Shown: positions 1-13,535, numbered from the stretch's first letter. The stretch is DNA of 64,000 bases from Nymphaea colorata (GCF_008831285.2 NC_045139.1:15234354-15298353), one strand, 5' to 3'. Program-made: numbers and translations. Notes: generated from the sequence alone by a model not told the origin.

Positions 1-1252
1 TTTGGAATGTCTATAATGCAAAAGCTTGCAAAGAGACTAGAATTATGCCTCTTTCTTGTTCTGGAGGGTCTGAGCCATGCCTTGTTCTAACATCCTCCAG
101 TTTCTTGTTCTGGTTGCTCTGGAGAGTTCTCCTTGTTAATATCTCAACTTTTCTCTTAGACTTTTGGGATGATTGTGTGCCTAATTTTCTCAACCTAACC
201 AGAACGTGATGCTTATGTTATTAATCTTTTGATTCATTTCGGAGTCATTACTAGCTTGGTAAAGAAGAAACTCTCCATGTTTACAGCCAAAATTCAGCCC
301 ATTGACAAAAGCTATGTCACCTGGGTGCGGGTGTGGGTCACCTTGAATCGATATACCAATGAAATGGCCAAAATATTTTCCAGAACAGCCAAAACTCATT
401 TGACGCTGTGTCGGGTTACACCCGCACCCGCACCGATGCGGATGCTGGTCACCACCATGGTTGGCGCACCCATGTGGCTTAGGATAAAAGCTTAATCCGT
501 CAAAGCCACCACCTACAATGAGAAGAACTAGCGGAGCCAATGCCTTCTTTTCTAGATTCAAACAAATTTCAAGCATATAGCTCTTAGGAAACAAAAATAT
601 TTATTGTAATCTAGGAGATCAGTAATGCATTTTTACAGTAGTACCTTCTAAACAACAATAATGATGAAACGTTTGTTGCACATCAGCATTTAAAATTCTG
701 CTCAGCTTAATGCCATTCAAAATGAGAGATGGTGACCTATCTTTGAAAGTATTGCAGATTTAATGCCTTTTTTGCAGCTTTGACTTTTTGATGCACAATG
801 AATAGTTTCTAGCATTGACAGCAAATTTCTTTTTCTTATCAATGGGAATATGCATGTATTCTGTTGTAGAATTTGGAAATAATAGTGCAAGTAAACAACT
901 CAATGAAGTAAGAAGCTTTTTGGTCATACTGACGCAAGGAATTTCTCAATATGTCGAAGTTAGGAACTAGTCATAGACTCATAATACATTTATTTGCCAC
1001 GTAATACAGTTGTGATAGTCAGTAGTCCGTTGAGTTTCTATTTTGCTTGTGGTTTCTTGAACAGCATCCCCCAGGAAAATCTTTATTCCTCCTTCCAATA
1101 AAGCATGATGTGGGGACATTAGGTTCACCTTCTCCTGACATAATCTTGTCCCTGATATGCCTTTTAGGCTTTTGCAAAATGGGTAGCAATTACCAAAAGT
1201 TTTTTACCTGTTTATATATTTTTATTGCTGATGAGACTAGTATAAATTTCAG
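1..1252. other. Upstream flank of ALE2-like gene
   Basis: No exon could be supported here. The stretch is AT-rich and holds one short transposon (313-482). The ALE2-like gene downstream lacks a visible initiator and signal-peptide exon, so its first exon is either hidden in this stretch or lies before the window. An open frame at about 1047-1250 (reading HPPGKSLFLLP...) follows an AG, but it would need a splice phase unlike every other exon of the gene, so I did not add it. Confidence 0.5.
313..482. mobile_element. Mutator-like MITE, copy 1 (170 bp)
   Basis: Left end reads TATGTCACCTGGGTGCGGG. The reverse complement of the right end reads CTAAGCCACATGGGTGCGC, an imperfect terminal inverted repeat. 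Flanking 9-mers are gacaaaagc (304-312) and gataaaagc (483-491), matching at 8 of 9 positions. The interior is short and has subterminal GGTGCGG/CCGCACC motifs and no coding capacity. Three related copies lie near 26.1, 27.1 and 29.7 kb. A 9-bp target duplication is the classic Mutator-like signature. Confidence 0.75.
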
Positions 1253-4200
1253 CAGGCACTGGCACACTGTCCTGGCAAACTTATCCATCTCTGCCACCAT
1301 ATATTGATGAAAGAGGTTTTGGTGAAGGATCTCTTGTGAAATCACCAATTCTGCAAATGCCAGCCCTCACCATTGCACTCACAGGTTTTATTCCACCTAC
1401 TGACCTAACTTTTTTGCATTTTAAAGATTCTCTTCTATGAATCGCTGACTCTGCTACAGTTTCAGCTAAACAGCCGACACCAAGAATTATGCAACAGCTA
1501 GTTCCTTCTCTGCCCCCAGATGCCTTATTCCATTATAATGCTTATCATCCATTCCTTCCACAAATAAGTCCATCTGCGCCACCTCATCCAAATCCAGCAG
1601 TAGTAGATGGGAGAAGACCTCCAATGTCTGAAGCACCAATTCAGTCAACCACACATGAAGGTGACAATTGGATAAGCTTTCTATAGTCTATATTCCTCCT
1701 TTTATATATCTTTCACATGCTTATATAATTTTTATCATTTTATGATTGTGATCCAGGCATCGCATCTCCTCCTGCAGTTGTTTCACATAGCAATTTGGCA
1801 CCACAGGTCGCCATGGATCAAATGGTCCCAACCCCACCACCGGATGTAAGAAGCGAGAGATCACATTTGGCAACAGCTTCCCCTCCTAACAAAGCATTAC
1901 CACCAGTTGAGGATGCTGAAAATGGTTATTTGTCTGACCTCTGGCTGTAAAATGCTTTCATCAAATGAATTTTTTGTACTTAATATGCACCTTTACAGGA
2001 TTCCTTTTTTCTCCGCCAAGTTTGTCTCCTTCAATTCCCCATGCTAGAAAACGGGTATCTGGCAAAAGAAACCATGAAACAGCACCAAAGACTCATATAC
2101 TTTCCCCTGGTGGTGCCATGATTGAGAGGGCACCACCACCTATGGGTAAGGTTGACAAAGAATGGTGCAAATTTTTTATACTGTCAGATGGTTGTGTTGC
2201 TTATTTTCTTTGTTTGTTTGAAATCCAGTTGAATCAGCTCCATTGGCTGCACCACCAAAGCAACCATTAAAGCTCTCAAGCATGCAAGACACAGCTCCAT
2301 CTATTTCTGCGGCTAGTCCTTCAGTTGGGTTAAATATACAAGGTAAGCTTGCATGAATGACCTCATCTGGAACCATGCATGTTCAATAATTCATCATCCA
2401 GTTATTAGGGAAACTACTTTGTCATATTACCATTTTCATATCATAGGCAATTTGCATAGTTTGGACAGTGACACCTATTGTTAACAGAACCAGCTGCTTC
2501 ACCACCCTGGGTATCTCCTCCTATTGATTGGTGGCAACACAACAGTCATTCGTGGCCTCCAACTGCCCCTGAGCAAGGTATTACGTCTAGATTAATATGT
2601 TTCTTTTATCAATACAATACCATTCTTTGGAGAAAAAGGTTTTCATGGACTTGAATTTTGTTTCTGAATTTCTGAAGGTACTCCTCATGCACATCCTACA
2701 TTTAAAAGGACAGCAAGTCCTCCAAGTGTAACACACCCGCAACCAAATGCACCTTCCAAGTCCCTTATAACAGAAGGCTCAAGTCCTGTGTCAGCACCAT
2801 CTAATTTGTTGCCTTCTCCATTGCCTGTTATAGCTCCAGCTCCACAGCAAGTGAACAGGTCCATACCATCAGCTTCCAAACATCATAAGGAGACAACAAA
2901 TCATTTTCCTTCTCCACCTTCAGTTTCCCCACCCAATGAAAGAGGTACTAGTTTTGAGCTGCATAAACTATTTATGTGTTCTCATCTAATTCTCAAATGT
3001 TAAGGATTTACAAATACAAATTCTCTGTTTTTATCTGTAGGTCCATCTACCTCGCCAGCTTATTCTCAAAATCCTCTTCCACCAGCTGTATCTCCAGTTT
3101 GGAGGTCACACATGCCACGTGTTGCCCCTTCCTTACATAGAGGTACTACAAACAAAGTTAAAGTTGACTTTTCTATTATGAACACTTGCCATCCACACAA
3201 GGCAGCTCACAAGCTTTATACTGTTCTTGTAGGTCTTCCCCATTCCCCTGCTAAATCACCACTTCCTTCCATAGAGAGTTCAGGATCTCCTTCAGGTTTG
3301 TTAGTTACTGCTGCAAGTGTTCTTCAAGTTATGAGGAATGTTGGTTGAATTTTTTTGTTTAATTTGTGAATGTTCCTTTGCCTTGTTAAATTGACATGTA
3401 ATATTATTTGTTTCACTTGCATGTGTCAGGCTCCAGTTATCCTTCTGTTGTTTCTCCTTCTCCATCACCCTCAGAGAAACCAAGAAAACCAGCAGTGCCA
3501 CTACCTGCTCGAGTATTACCACCACCTCCTCCTAACCAAGGTACATATGTTTGTGTACTTCAGAGAATTTATTTCCATTCTGGCGTTGCCTTGGTGAATG
3601 AACTTGGGACATAGTTTGGCTGTAACATCATAGGGCAGAAATATATATTTGCTTTCTTAACAAATTTTCTGTATTTTTTCTCCATTGTTACTCCTGAAAT
3701 TGTTTGATTCTACTTGACGAAGGGACAAAAAGACATGATAAAGAACATGATACACAGAATAGTGAAGAAACAACTGAGTTGTAAATTGTAATTAATACCT
3801 GTTTTATGGAACATACTGTTTATTAGTGACTGTGTACATATTATGAGTTTATGTGTGTGTGTGTGTGTATATTGATCTTGATTGGATATCTTTTGATGAT
3901 CCAAAACAAGCTATACTTGACATTCATTAATGATCTAAGACAAACTGTTCAAATTTAAAGGATAAGTTTCAGGGGATTTGTTCAAATGTGCAGATTGTGA
4001 GCAATTTGAGTGCAGAGAACCCTACACAAATTCTCCACCAGGATCAGCTTGTGGTTGTGTATTGCCTATGCAGATTGGCTTGCGTCTCAGTGTTGCACTC
4101 TATACATTTTTCCCTCTAGTTTCAGAGCTGGCATTGGAAGTAGCAAATGGTGTTCAGATGAATGCAAGCCAGGTCCGCATAATGGGTGCTAATGCAGACA

Positions 4201-7060
4201 GCCAGCAACAAGACAAAACTGTTGTGCTGATCAATTTGGTACCTCTTACCCCAAGGTTTAGTACTAATACAGCACTCTCAATCTACGAGAAATTCTGGCA
4301 CAAGCAAGTTGCTATAAACAATGTCTCTTTTGGTGACTATGAAGTATTATATATTCGTTATCCAGGTAAAATTCATGTACTCTGCACTTACTATCTAGGT
4401 GAAACAATATTTAGCATTGCCATGCTTAACCTTCCTTTCTTTCAGGGCTTCCTCCCCCACCACCTTCAGCACAAGCAGATATTGCGGTCAATGGCAGGCC
4501 ATATATTCCTGGAAATGGTTCGCCAATATTGAAACCAATTGGAGTTGATGTGAGCAAAAGGAAGAAGAAATTGGGAGGTAGTTTGCTAACTATCATAGCT
4601 CTATCATCCGCTATAGCTTTTGTTATATGCCTTGGAGTGCTTTGGTTCTTCGTTTTCAAGCATAGAAACCGCTCTCAACGTTCCAAGCCATTGCCACCTG
4701 TTATGATTTCAACCTTCAGGAAGTCCTCAGGTACATGTTCACATCCAGTGTGCATAGCCTTTCATTTCTAATTCAGCCATCTTTAATGAAGCAATGAAAG
4801 GCAGCTTCCTTCCTGTCACTTATTAATGCATTGACTTGCTTGGCTGAAAATTCACAGGCATAGGATCTCCATTATCTGGCAGTGGACCCAGTTCGGTATC
4901 TTTATCCTTTGGCTCTAGTGTTCCAACATATAAAGGATCTGCTAAAACATTTTCGTTAGCTGAGATGGAAAGAGCTACAAATAATTTTGATCCTGCTAGA
5001 GTCCTTGGAGAGGGTGGCTTTGGACGTGTGTACAGTGGCTGTCTTGAAGATGGGAAAAAGGTGGCAGTAAAGGTTCTCAAACGAGATGATCAACAAGGTG
5101 GTAGAGAGTTCCTGGCTGAAGTTGAGATGCTTAGTCGTCTGCATCACAGAAACTTGGTGAAGTTAATCGGCATATGTACAGAGGAGCATTACCGTTGCTT
5201 GGTGTATGAACTTGTTCCTAATGGTAGTGTGGAATCACATTTGCATGGTACGAGTTGTACAGTAATAGCACATAATGTTAACCACTTCTACACATTCTGC
5301 TCTGAGATTCTTGCTGGACTTTTCCTGAACTTTAATCACCGTGTTACAGGGGTGGACAAGGACATCGCTCCACTTGATTGGGGTGCACGAATGAAGATTG
5401 CACTTGGTGCAGCTCGAGGTCTTGCATATCTACATGAAGATTCAAGTCCCCGTGTTATCCATAGGGATTTTAAATCAAGCAACATATTGTTGGAGGATGA
5501 TTTTACACCAAAAGTATCTGACTTTGGCTTAGCTAGAGCAGCAGTAGAGGAAGGAAGTGAGCATATTTCTACACGTGTTATGGGAACCTTTGGGTATGAA
5601 CCGTGCCAACACAGTTCAATATTTGTCTGGACCATGTCACGTCTTCATCAAAACAGGAAGTTTTCTGAAAACGTGTTTAGAGAGCAATTCTATCCACTAT
5701 GATAAGGGCAAAAGTATGAAACAGATAGTTTTGTTCACCTTCTAAAAATGTATTGAGTTATACATAACCACAATGGGTGCCTAAGCCGCATATCTACCCA
5801 CCAGGAGAAGGAAGATCAGCCACTAGGGGTGTGGAGTACCTAGTAGCTAGTTGAACTAGCAATTAGGTGCTCCTAACAGCTAGAAAGCATTAGATCAATG
5901 CCTGTCTAAAGTTTACAAGATACCTAGAAGTAAAAAAGGCAAGGGTGGTGAATATTTCAAATTTTTTTGTTTGTTTAGTTTTTCATATTTCAACAAAAGT
6001 TTGAAGAGAAACCTAGATCTGAGCTTTCTTAAGAGTTAAGAGCAACATGCCCCTTGTGGGTGTGCCTTCTCTGCTCCAGCCTGTACACCTGTGGCATCGG
6101 CCTGCACAAGAAGTGGCACCTATGTAATTTGAACCATGACTGCCTGCCTAACAGGCTAACACACAATGACTCACTCCCACTATTCCAACCTCTTTGCATC
6201 TGAACATTTCAAGTTTCTAGAAAAAGCATCCTATATGCAGAACAAATTAAAATCTAATATACATGTAACATTCACATCTATGATTCTATATACTCGTATA
6301 ACTCGAGTATATGTGGACATATTTTTAACAAACTATGATATTTTGGTTTCATTACTGCAGATATGTTGCTCCTGAATATGCAATGACAGGTCATCTTCTT
6401 GTAAAGAGTGATGTTTACAGCTATGGAGTTGTCCTTCTTGAGCTACTTACAGGAAGAAAGCCTGTTGACATGTCACAGCCACAAGGGCAAGAAAACTTGG
6501 TTGCTTGGGCTCGTCCACTTCTTACAAGCAAGGACGGGCTGGAGATCATTGTTGATCCGGCCTTGTCAGGTAGTTATCCATTTGACACTGTGGCCAAAGT
6601 TGCGGCAATAGCTTCTATGTGTGTTCAGCCTGAAGTTTCTCATCGGCCATTTATGGGTGAGGTAGTGCAAGCTTTAAAACTAGTGTGCAGTGACACTGAT
6701 GAGAAAAATGGAGGATCAGGAAGCTGCAGCCAAGAGCAGCTCTCCCTGCATGACTTGGAGACCAAGACCAGCTCTGTGACATCGGTGCATTTGGCACATA
6801 CTTCACCTATTGCAGACGATTGTAGTCAAAATCTGGAAGCTGGTAGAGCATTATCTACTTCAGATGTCCTTAGTAGCTCAGCAAGGGTTTCCCGACCAAC
6901 AACTTCCTACAGGAGGCACTCTAGTTCTGGCCCACTAAGAACAAGTAGAAGGCAGCCATTCTGGCAGAGACTTAGAGGTTTATCAAGTGGCACGGTGAGT
7001 GAACATGGTGTTGCACTAAGAGCGTGGCCTGGTTTATATAGCCACTCAGATGAGCTTTAG
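1253..7060 (+). CDS. ALE2: ALE2-like receptor-like serine/threonine kinase (5' end incomplete)
   Basis: Exons: 1253-1384, 1466-1660, 1757-1924, 1999-2145, 2229-2342, 2488-2577, 2678-2944, 3041-3142, 3233-3295, 3430-3540, 3994-4365, 4446-4730, 4858-5247, 5350-5593, 6361-7060; about 1,125 residues without the missing start. Order: a Pro/Ser-rich extracellular region of about 460 residues (SPPP-type modules), a conserved Cys-containing juxtamembrane domain (exon at 3994; GSACGC, then [13 protein letters not shown]), a transmembrane helix ([18 protein letters not shown]) after a KRKKK patch, then the kinase. Kinase motifs seen: [10 protein letters not shown]-loop, VAVKV lysine, [22 protein letters not shown]. 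It is an RD kinase, so likely active. A Ser-rich cytoplasmic tail follows. In Arabidopsis ALE2 acts at the plasma membrane with ACR4 in protoderm and cuticle development; that role here is inferred from family. The last intron (767 bp) splits the activation segment from APE. Confidence 0.9.
3851..3869. repeat. (TG)n microsatellite in ALE2-like intron
   Basis: Short TG dinucleotide run in the 453-bp intron between the last Pro-rich exon and the Cys-containing domain exon. Confidence 0.9.
6099..6132 (+). repeat. Dispersed 34-bp repeat, copy A (SINE-like tail?)
   Basis: This stretch begins GGCCTGCACAAGAAG and matches 52526-52559 (GGCTTGCACAAGAAA...) at 29 of 34 positions in the same orientation. 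It sits in the last intron of the ALE2-like gene. The two loci are unrelated otherwise, so it is probably the conserved part of a retroposon. Element ends were not defined. Confidence 0.5.
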
Positions 7061-8570
7061 CTGTAATTAGTGGGAAGGTAACTTGCAATTGGTGGTCACT
7101 GAAGGCCGATTTCAAATGTGTGCAGACACAAGAAACTGCCGTGCATGTTGAAGTTGCAAAGCAATGAAAATGTCTCTTTTATGGGATGTATACTGCCATC
7201 TGGGACCATAAAAACCACGTTGCCCTGTTGTTCAGTGGAAATGTTGGAGGGAAAGAGTCATTAATTCATGGTACTTATACATGGGGGCATTTGTTAGGAT
7301 GTTCCTGCACCATTCGAATCGGACTGCTTGGCATGTTCGTCTCAAGTGCGTGGCAGTTATGTTCATGGCTTCTTGCCTCAAGTCAGTTGGTTCATTGTTC
7401 CTCCCTTTCTTGGGCTGAAGATACGACATGTCTCTGCTTGCGTTCATTTCAGTGGCAGCCTTTTTTGTTGATGTGTGATGGGCTTGATGTTGTCAGTTAA
7501 ATTTGCTGGACAGGAATGGCCAGGTTAAATCATATCAGTGCAGTAATCCGACAATGGACTGCCTTTTCTAAAATCTCAGAAAAGAGAGGAAGAAGAGAAA
7601 GAAGATCATCATTCTTAGAAGGCCAGAGAGATAGCTTAGATACTGCGGCCGTTTATATTTTGCACCCAGTCCTCTCCTCCAACCTCACCAATGTCTGTCT
7701 TCTTTTTTCTCCTTTCTGAAATTGTATGTTACATCTGCATCGAATATGTAAATATTTGAGCAGTTGCTGTCCAGTTAAAATAATTTTACTAAAGCTGGTC
7801 GCGTGACCCGCCAAAGAACATTTTGAGGAAGATTTACAGTCTTCAGTTGTCTGGTGGCTTGGAAGTCGTCACTATTTGATGAGGTTATTTTTCTTTTGGG
7901 ACGATTTCTTAGTGAGGTAGTTGTCATAGGCGCCTCTATTTGCACCGGGACTTTGCAATGGTAATGGTTAGTTGAGACCAAGTGCTGGTGAGGATGTCAG
8001 GTCCCTTCGAAAGGGTTTTGGCCGAAGACAGAATCTGCCTTAAGCGTGCGATATGTTAACAGTGTGTTATATGGCACAACTTTGAAGCCCATCCGGCCCT
8101 CCATGATATGTCTAATATAATATATAACAGCGGACCTCTAAGAAGGACGTAAATCTTTCTATGGATTGAGATCAGAATGATGCATGACGCACTGGGGCGT
8201 CTAACATGGCAAAGGCCTTCAAAGTACTGGATTGAGATGCAAGCTGATCCGCACTTAAGCATTGTACAACATAGGAAAAAAAAATTGCTTTTACAGAAGT
8301 GAACAAAATTAAAGTTAGTGGATAGGATATCATTATTCCCCATCTATCATTTTATTGAACAAAAATCTACAAATTATCAGCATCTTCTCCATTACACGCT
8401 GGCTTGCACTATCAAGTCCTAGAAAAGAAATTAATAAAAAACAAGCTGCAGTACAACTCAGTTTTCTGATTTCCTTCTTCCAAGGACTTGGACCTGCGCG
8501 GGTGACGCTGAAATGCTGTTTTAAACCTGATTTTATTGTCATAACGAGTCCTTTCTTAACGGTTCAGGAG

Positions 8571-8774
8571 CTAAAACGAGGTTTCTAACATGGGTTTAGT
8601 ATCTTCAGATGAGCTTTTCATTAGTTTCCAAATCCAGCTGAGGTGGGCAGGTGGTTCAGTGTCGTGATCATGCTCAATCTGAAGTTTGGAGTAAAAGAAC
8701 CTTGGCTCATATTGAAGAATGCTGAGCTCATTCAGCATATTTGGCCTCTCTATATGTCTATTTTGTGCTAGTTC
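8571..8774 (-). pseudogene. Orphan terminal exon candidate, unrecognised
   Basis: On the minus strand a pyrimidine-rich tract ending in TTTTTTCAG precedes an open frame of 67 codons that ends in TAG. It starts ELAQNRHIERPNML and contains the mixed-composition segment PRFFYSKLQIEHDHD. The composition and the strong acceptor look like a real last exon, but I could not find credible upstream exons between 8.8 and 13 kb and do not recognise the family. It may be a gene relic, an exon of an unrecognised gene, or chance. Confidence 0.25.
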
Positions 8775-10130
8775 CTGAAAAAACAGATGAAGCAGGCAGC
8801 AAAGGTCTGGCTCCAAACAGAGCCCCAACTTAACAGGCATGACGAGGACCCACCTAGCAGACAGCCAGGAACTCTTACGCCCCACTTGGGTTTTTAGACT
8901 GTGCGGGCATGTGAAGGGCACAGTATGTTAAGTATGCAACCACTAAATCAGGTGCCCAGTGGGACCTCCAAACTCAGTAAGTTCAACACCTACCTTCTAC
9001 ATTTTTCAAATTAGAGTGTTCCAATGTGCCTGTTATTGTCCTGTTCGTTCTCTATTCCATTAGACAATTAAATGCCCCCCACAATTTTTGCACTACTTTC
9101 GAATGCTCATGAAGTATTTTAAGAATTTTCAACTTGCACACAAGATCGCAGGCAGGTCCCATATACTTAAAAGAGGTTGCTTCCATCCATCTCCATGCAT
9201 TTGATAGTTCTTTTACTCCTATTAATGAGGACGGCTAAGAGGAAATGGAAGTGACGCATAAATCACTTGACTAAAGGTTGTGAACCGGTCGGTGTAATTG
9301 GCCTGACCAGATTGTTACCAATTACTCTGCAGACAGATACCACAGTTTTCCTTTAGAAAGCACAACTTGAAAAGAATGAGATACACTGCCTCACTTGGCA
9401 TAATCTGGTAGGGTCAATTCTAACGCCTGCTTAGTTGCCTATCATAAAAAATAAGAAGTGTCTTCCACGAATTACTACAGCATGCAGTACTCTTTCTCAG
9501 AGCTCCTTCACTCTATGGTACTAAAAAAACAAAATCATTTAATACCCACTTAAAAGTTTCATTTCAGATTGAATTTTGATTCTCTTATTTTGTTAAAAAT
9601 CATTTTAATTTGCTTAGCACTTTTAGTTGAAAAACTAAGAAAAAGACCTTATTTGTCTTGAAAGAAATTGAAAGGTGAACTTGGCGGTTGAAGCTTTTGC
9701 CATTATGGCGAGGACCAAGAGACACCGATGTGCATTTGAGATCAATAACTCCCTAATTCACTCTTAAATACAAGGGCTCTAAGCTTTCCTGTCTCAGATC
9801 CAACGATTGAATGCATCTACATGGGCGGGGGTTGAACTGCATCAGTGAGCCCCATTCCAGCTCAGAACCTGAAGGACGATCAGAGCGTTTGGACAGTGCC
9901 GTCTAAATATTCATTGCTAGGTGGGGTTGAGCTTTTGCAGAGAACTGTCTGGTCGGATATCTTTAAATAACCTTAGTCCTTCTGTACTACCAACCACATT
10001 AATCAAACCCTATACTTCTTGTAGTAATTTGCAGACTCTGTACTGATGAAGAAGCTAGCTTCTCACGGAAGCTGGAGAAATTAGGGTCACTCTGCAGTTC
10101 TTATTGGAACGAAGAATTTGTATCTCAAAG

Positions 10131-10560
10131 GGGCCGTTTGGCATGAGGAATATTAAATGAGTGTTTTAATGAATCTGCACTAAATATTACCACTTGAACA
10201 AGTGTTTCATAAATGTGCCCCAAGATTTGAGCAAAACTCATGAAATACTCATAGTGTTCGTCATATCTTGTAAGGTGATCTTCAAAGCCCGCCATTGTTT
10301 CAACATATTCTGCTACCCATTTGATATGAGTAACTTTTGAACAAGACCAAGTTGAAGGCATCAAAGTTTGTAACTTCAGGAGTACACAAACCCAAATCAA
10401 ATTTTGGGTTAAAGTTATTGGTCGTGTGTTCTAGATGCTAAGATTTTCTATTAGTTATTAGTGCATCGGACCGCTTTCTGTTTGATGTCTAATATAGTTT
10501 CATGGATGAGCATGAGTATTCATCCTACTTCCAAGGAAAAAACCAACCAAACCCCTCGTT
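10131..10560. mobile_element. hAT-like MITE candidate
   Basis: Left end GGGGCCGTTTGGCATGAGG and right end ...CCAACCAAACCCCTCG resemble the GGCCGTTTGG-type termini common on plant hAT elements. I could not find a matching 8-bp target duplication, so the boundaries are uncertain. Confidence 0.35.
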
Positions 10561-13523
10561 TCATGGGGTATAGTGCTTGCTTTTAGTGTTTCAGAGTGCC
10601 AGAATTCCCCCCTCCTTTTTTCCTAGTACTTCAACTTGCGTATAGGTAACTCCAGTTTTCTAGCACAAAGCATTGATACCTCATAGTTTTAAAAACGAAG
10701 ACTGCTGCCTGCCAGCCCCTTCCCTGTTTGTTGCGCCGACCCCATTAGAGACGATCTCTAATGCAGTTTACTGTCACCCAAGTTCAAGTATTGATCTATT
10801 CAAAGGATTTATGTCCAACCTCTTTAACAAGGTGAATGAAACTGATCATGTTAGGAAAGGTATTATTAAGATATCTAACCCTTCGAAATTGTCAAACGTC
10901 CATTGAAAGCATTCAGAGGATGGGTGTAGACTAAAACTCAACTTTGCTTTAAAGCAGAAGCGAGTGATGAGGAAGATCGTTATTCAGCAGACTTATCCCC
11001 GCTTAGTAGGGAAGCATTTATGCGGCGATGGCGTTTTACCAGGGAGCATTTAACGTCACCATCAATTACGGATTCACGTGAAGCCTGTCAGGCCGAGAAG
11101 AGCAGACGCGAGAACCTAAAAAGCAAAGATTATAACTTAATCCCCCTCTCTCTCTCTTGCGCATTCAGATGCTCCCATTTTTGTGGCAACGAATCAGGAA
11201 AGAAATCCGATCGAGTCCTCTCCATAACGAAGGCCCCTCAGAAGACAAATGACGAAAGGAGGAGAAAGGGAAAATCGTCTGAACGAAAAGGAAGTTAGCC
11301 CGCAGTTTCGCATTGCAGAGGCACGTGGTGACAGTTGGAGCCTTCAACTTACGGTCTTCTCAGGTGGAGGATAGTGTGGGGGGAAGAAAGAATTGTAGAG
11401 AGAGAGAGAGAGACTGGACGGGAATTCAAGGAATGGGAGGTGTACTTCGCTTTTAGTACTTGCCGGTTGCCGGCTGCCATCTTCATTTAAGAGCTACAAT
11501 GGAGAAATGGAGATGGGGAGGTTGGTGGTAGGTTGGAATGGAAAAGGAAAAGGAAAAAAGAGAGATCAAAAGAATTGTACGTGGCTCCATTAAAGCTTCA
11601 AATGACGTGTGGACCAACTCCGGTTGCTCCTCGCCATTTTTTGAGCGCGGAGGTTTTTTGACATCACAAGTTATATCAATCAGTGGCTGATAACAAATCC
11701 TCTCATCCCTTACAGATCTCAAATTGGAGAAAGATATTTCCATTCGGAGGCTTGATCAGGTCCCAAACTTGCCTACCACCTTCTGTTAAGAAGTCCCCGC
11801 ATCCAACTTCACATGGTTTTATGGTTGTTACTGCACTCTTCTGCCATTGCTGCATTGCCAACTCCTGGGCAATCCAATCTGTTCATTTTCACCTCTTGAG
11901 AAAGTAACAACGATTGTCAAAATAAGTACTAAATGGACATAACTTACTCCGACATACACATTTACTATGATTCAGAAAAAGGGGGAGAGCGTGAGTGGAT
12001 CGTGTCTTCCAAGTAGCGTACTATGGCTAGCTTTTTTCTAAACCACATTTACAGACCATAATGTGCAACTCGAATTCACAATGTCGATGTTGTAAATACC
12101 AGTTCCCTTTTTTATTTGAAATTGAAATGTAAAAAAGATAGCGTCCGTACCGTACATTAAAAATAAATGAACAACCAACAAATAAATTAATTAATTGTGC
12201 ATATTATTTTATTTGTAAAATTGGCTAGCACGTTTGAAAGAGGAAATTCACTCGTCTCTCTCGTATACTGGAACCGACTACGACTCTAATAGCCCTCGCA
12301 GGTTTTAATGTTCATTTCCATTAGATGCTTCTAACCATTCAACAAGGAATATTAAATTAAATGTTACCGTTATTGAAATTGGTAATAAACATGATTAACA
12401 CTGATTGACGACCAATTTCAACAATCTTGACTGCATAGTTTATCTCACTTGGATTTTGTACTCAGTTGCACAGGAATAGGTTGTTGTATTTGTTTATGAA
12501 ACTAATAATTGTTCCTTGTGAAAGCCTAACAATATTAAAGTTGAGAACAAAGAGAGGAGAGACATTATATATACGAATAACAGCTTCCTTTTTAATGTCC
12601 ACTGGCACTGTATGTGAATCGTACCGACCAATGCTCTAACCTTGAAGTCGGACGCTTGTGTGTTTCTAAAATTTGGCTTAACATCCCTCTTTCGCGGCCG
12701 ACGTTGTTCCACATGCTAATAAATTGTGCATTGAATGGAAGAATCTAACTCAACCAACCGACTTGAATAACTCCCCACCGATTTCCTTTCCTTAGGAATA
12801 ATAATCAATTCCTTGCCAAGGCCGGCCGTCGTTAGTGTCCTCCGTTCATCTCCGAGTTGACGTGTGCGTGTGTATGCCTCTGTTAATGCTTTAACATCTT
12901 CACCGTCCATTGCAGCAATCAATGGCCGTGATCAATCTTGCTATAAAGACGAAGATGATTTTTATTTTACTTTGTAAAAGATCATGGATTCTCTAGGAGT
13001 TTCGCGCATTAATTCACACTCTCGTAGGCGTCGAAGGCTAAAACATGATAGGTCCTTTTCAAAGAAAGAAAAGCAAGGAGAGACTAACAGATTACATTTC
13101 TTCTTTGTCCTTTTATGGCACTTAAATTGCTCATTTAGTTGCGTGCTTAGTCTTTCTTTGGGCTTCTGCTTGCAGTATGACCATTTTTTCCTGCAAAGGC
13201 GTTTCTCCAAAAAGCCAGCAGCCTACTTCCCCTATGGTGGTAGCTATATACCAGAAACAGGAAAAGTTTGCTGCTTGGTCGCTCCAATCCAAATCAGTGT
13301 AAAGAAATAACATCTTCTTAAATCGATTAGCTTACTTTATACATTGAGGAGAAACAATCGTTTAACAACACTCTTCCTCCTTAGCTAGCTACCACACCTG
13401 TGCATTCATGGCTCTCATTAATGGCGGACTGGTTCCCGACAGCCCGTTCTTTAAGATGGGGAGAGAGGCTAAAGGACCCGACTACCTTCTCCCTTCCTCA
13501 ATGAATCCCTTTCTCTCTGACTC

Positions 13524-13535
13524 CCATATATATTC
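13524..13535 (+). promoter_or_regulatory. TATA-like box of HOTHEAD-like gene
   Basis: CCCATATATATTCGG lies about 30 bp before the first in-frame ATG (13557) and about 70 bp before the second (13599). A start site about 30 bp downstream of the box would leave almost no leader for the first ATG, which favours 13599. Confidence 0.4.

Noticed and set aside
190..594. 134-codon minus-strand frame with CGCGC and HPHP segments
   Set aside because: It reads through the MITE at 313-482; the GC motifs are the element's subterminal repeats.
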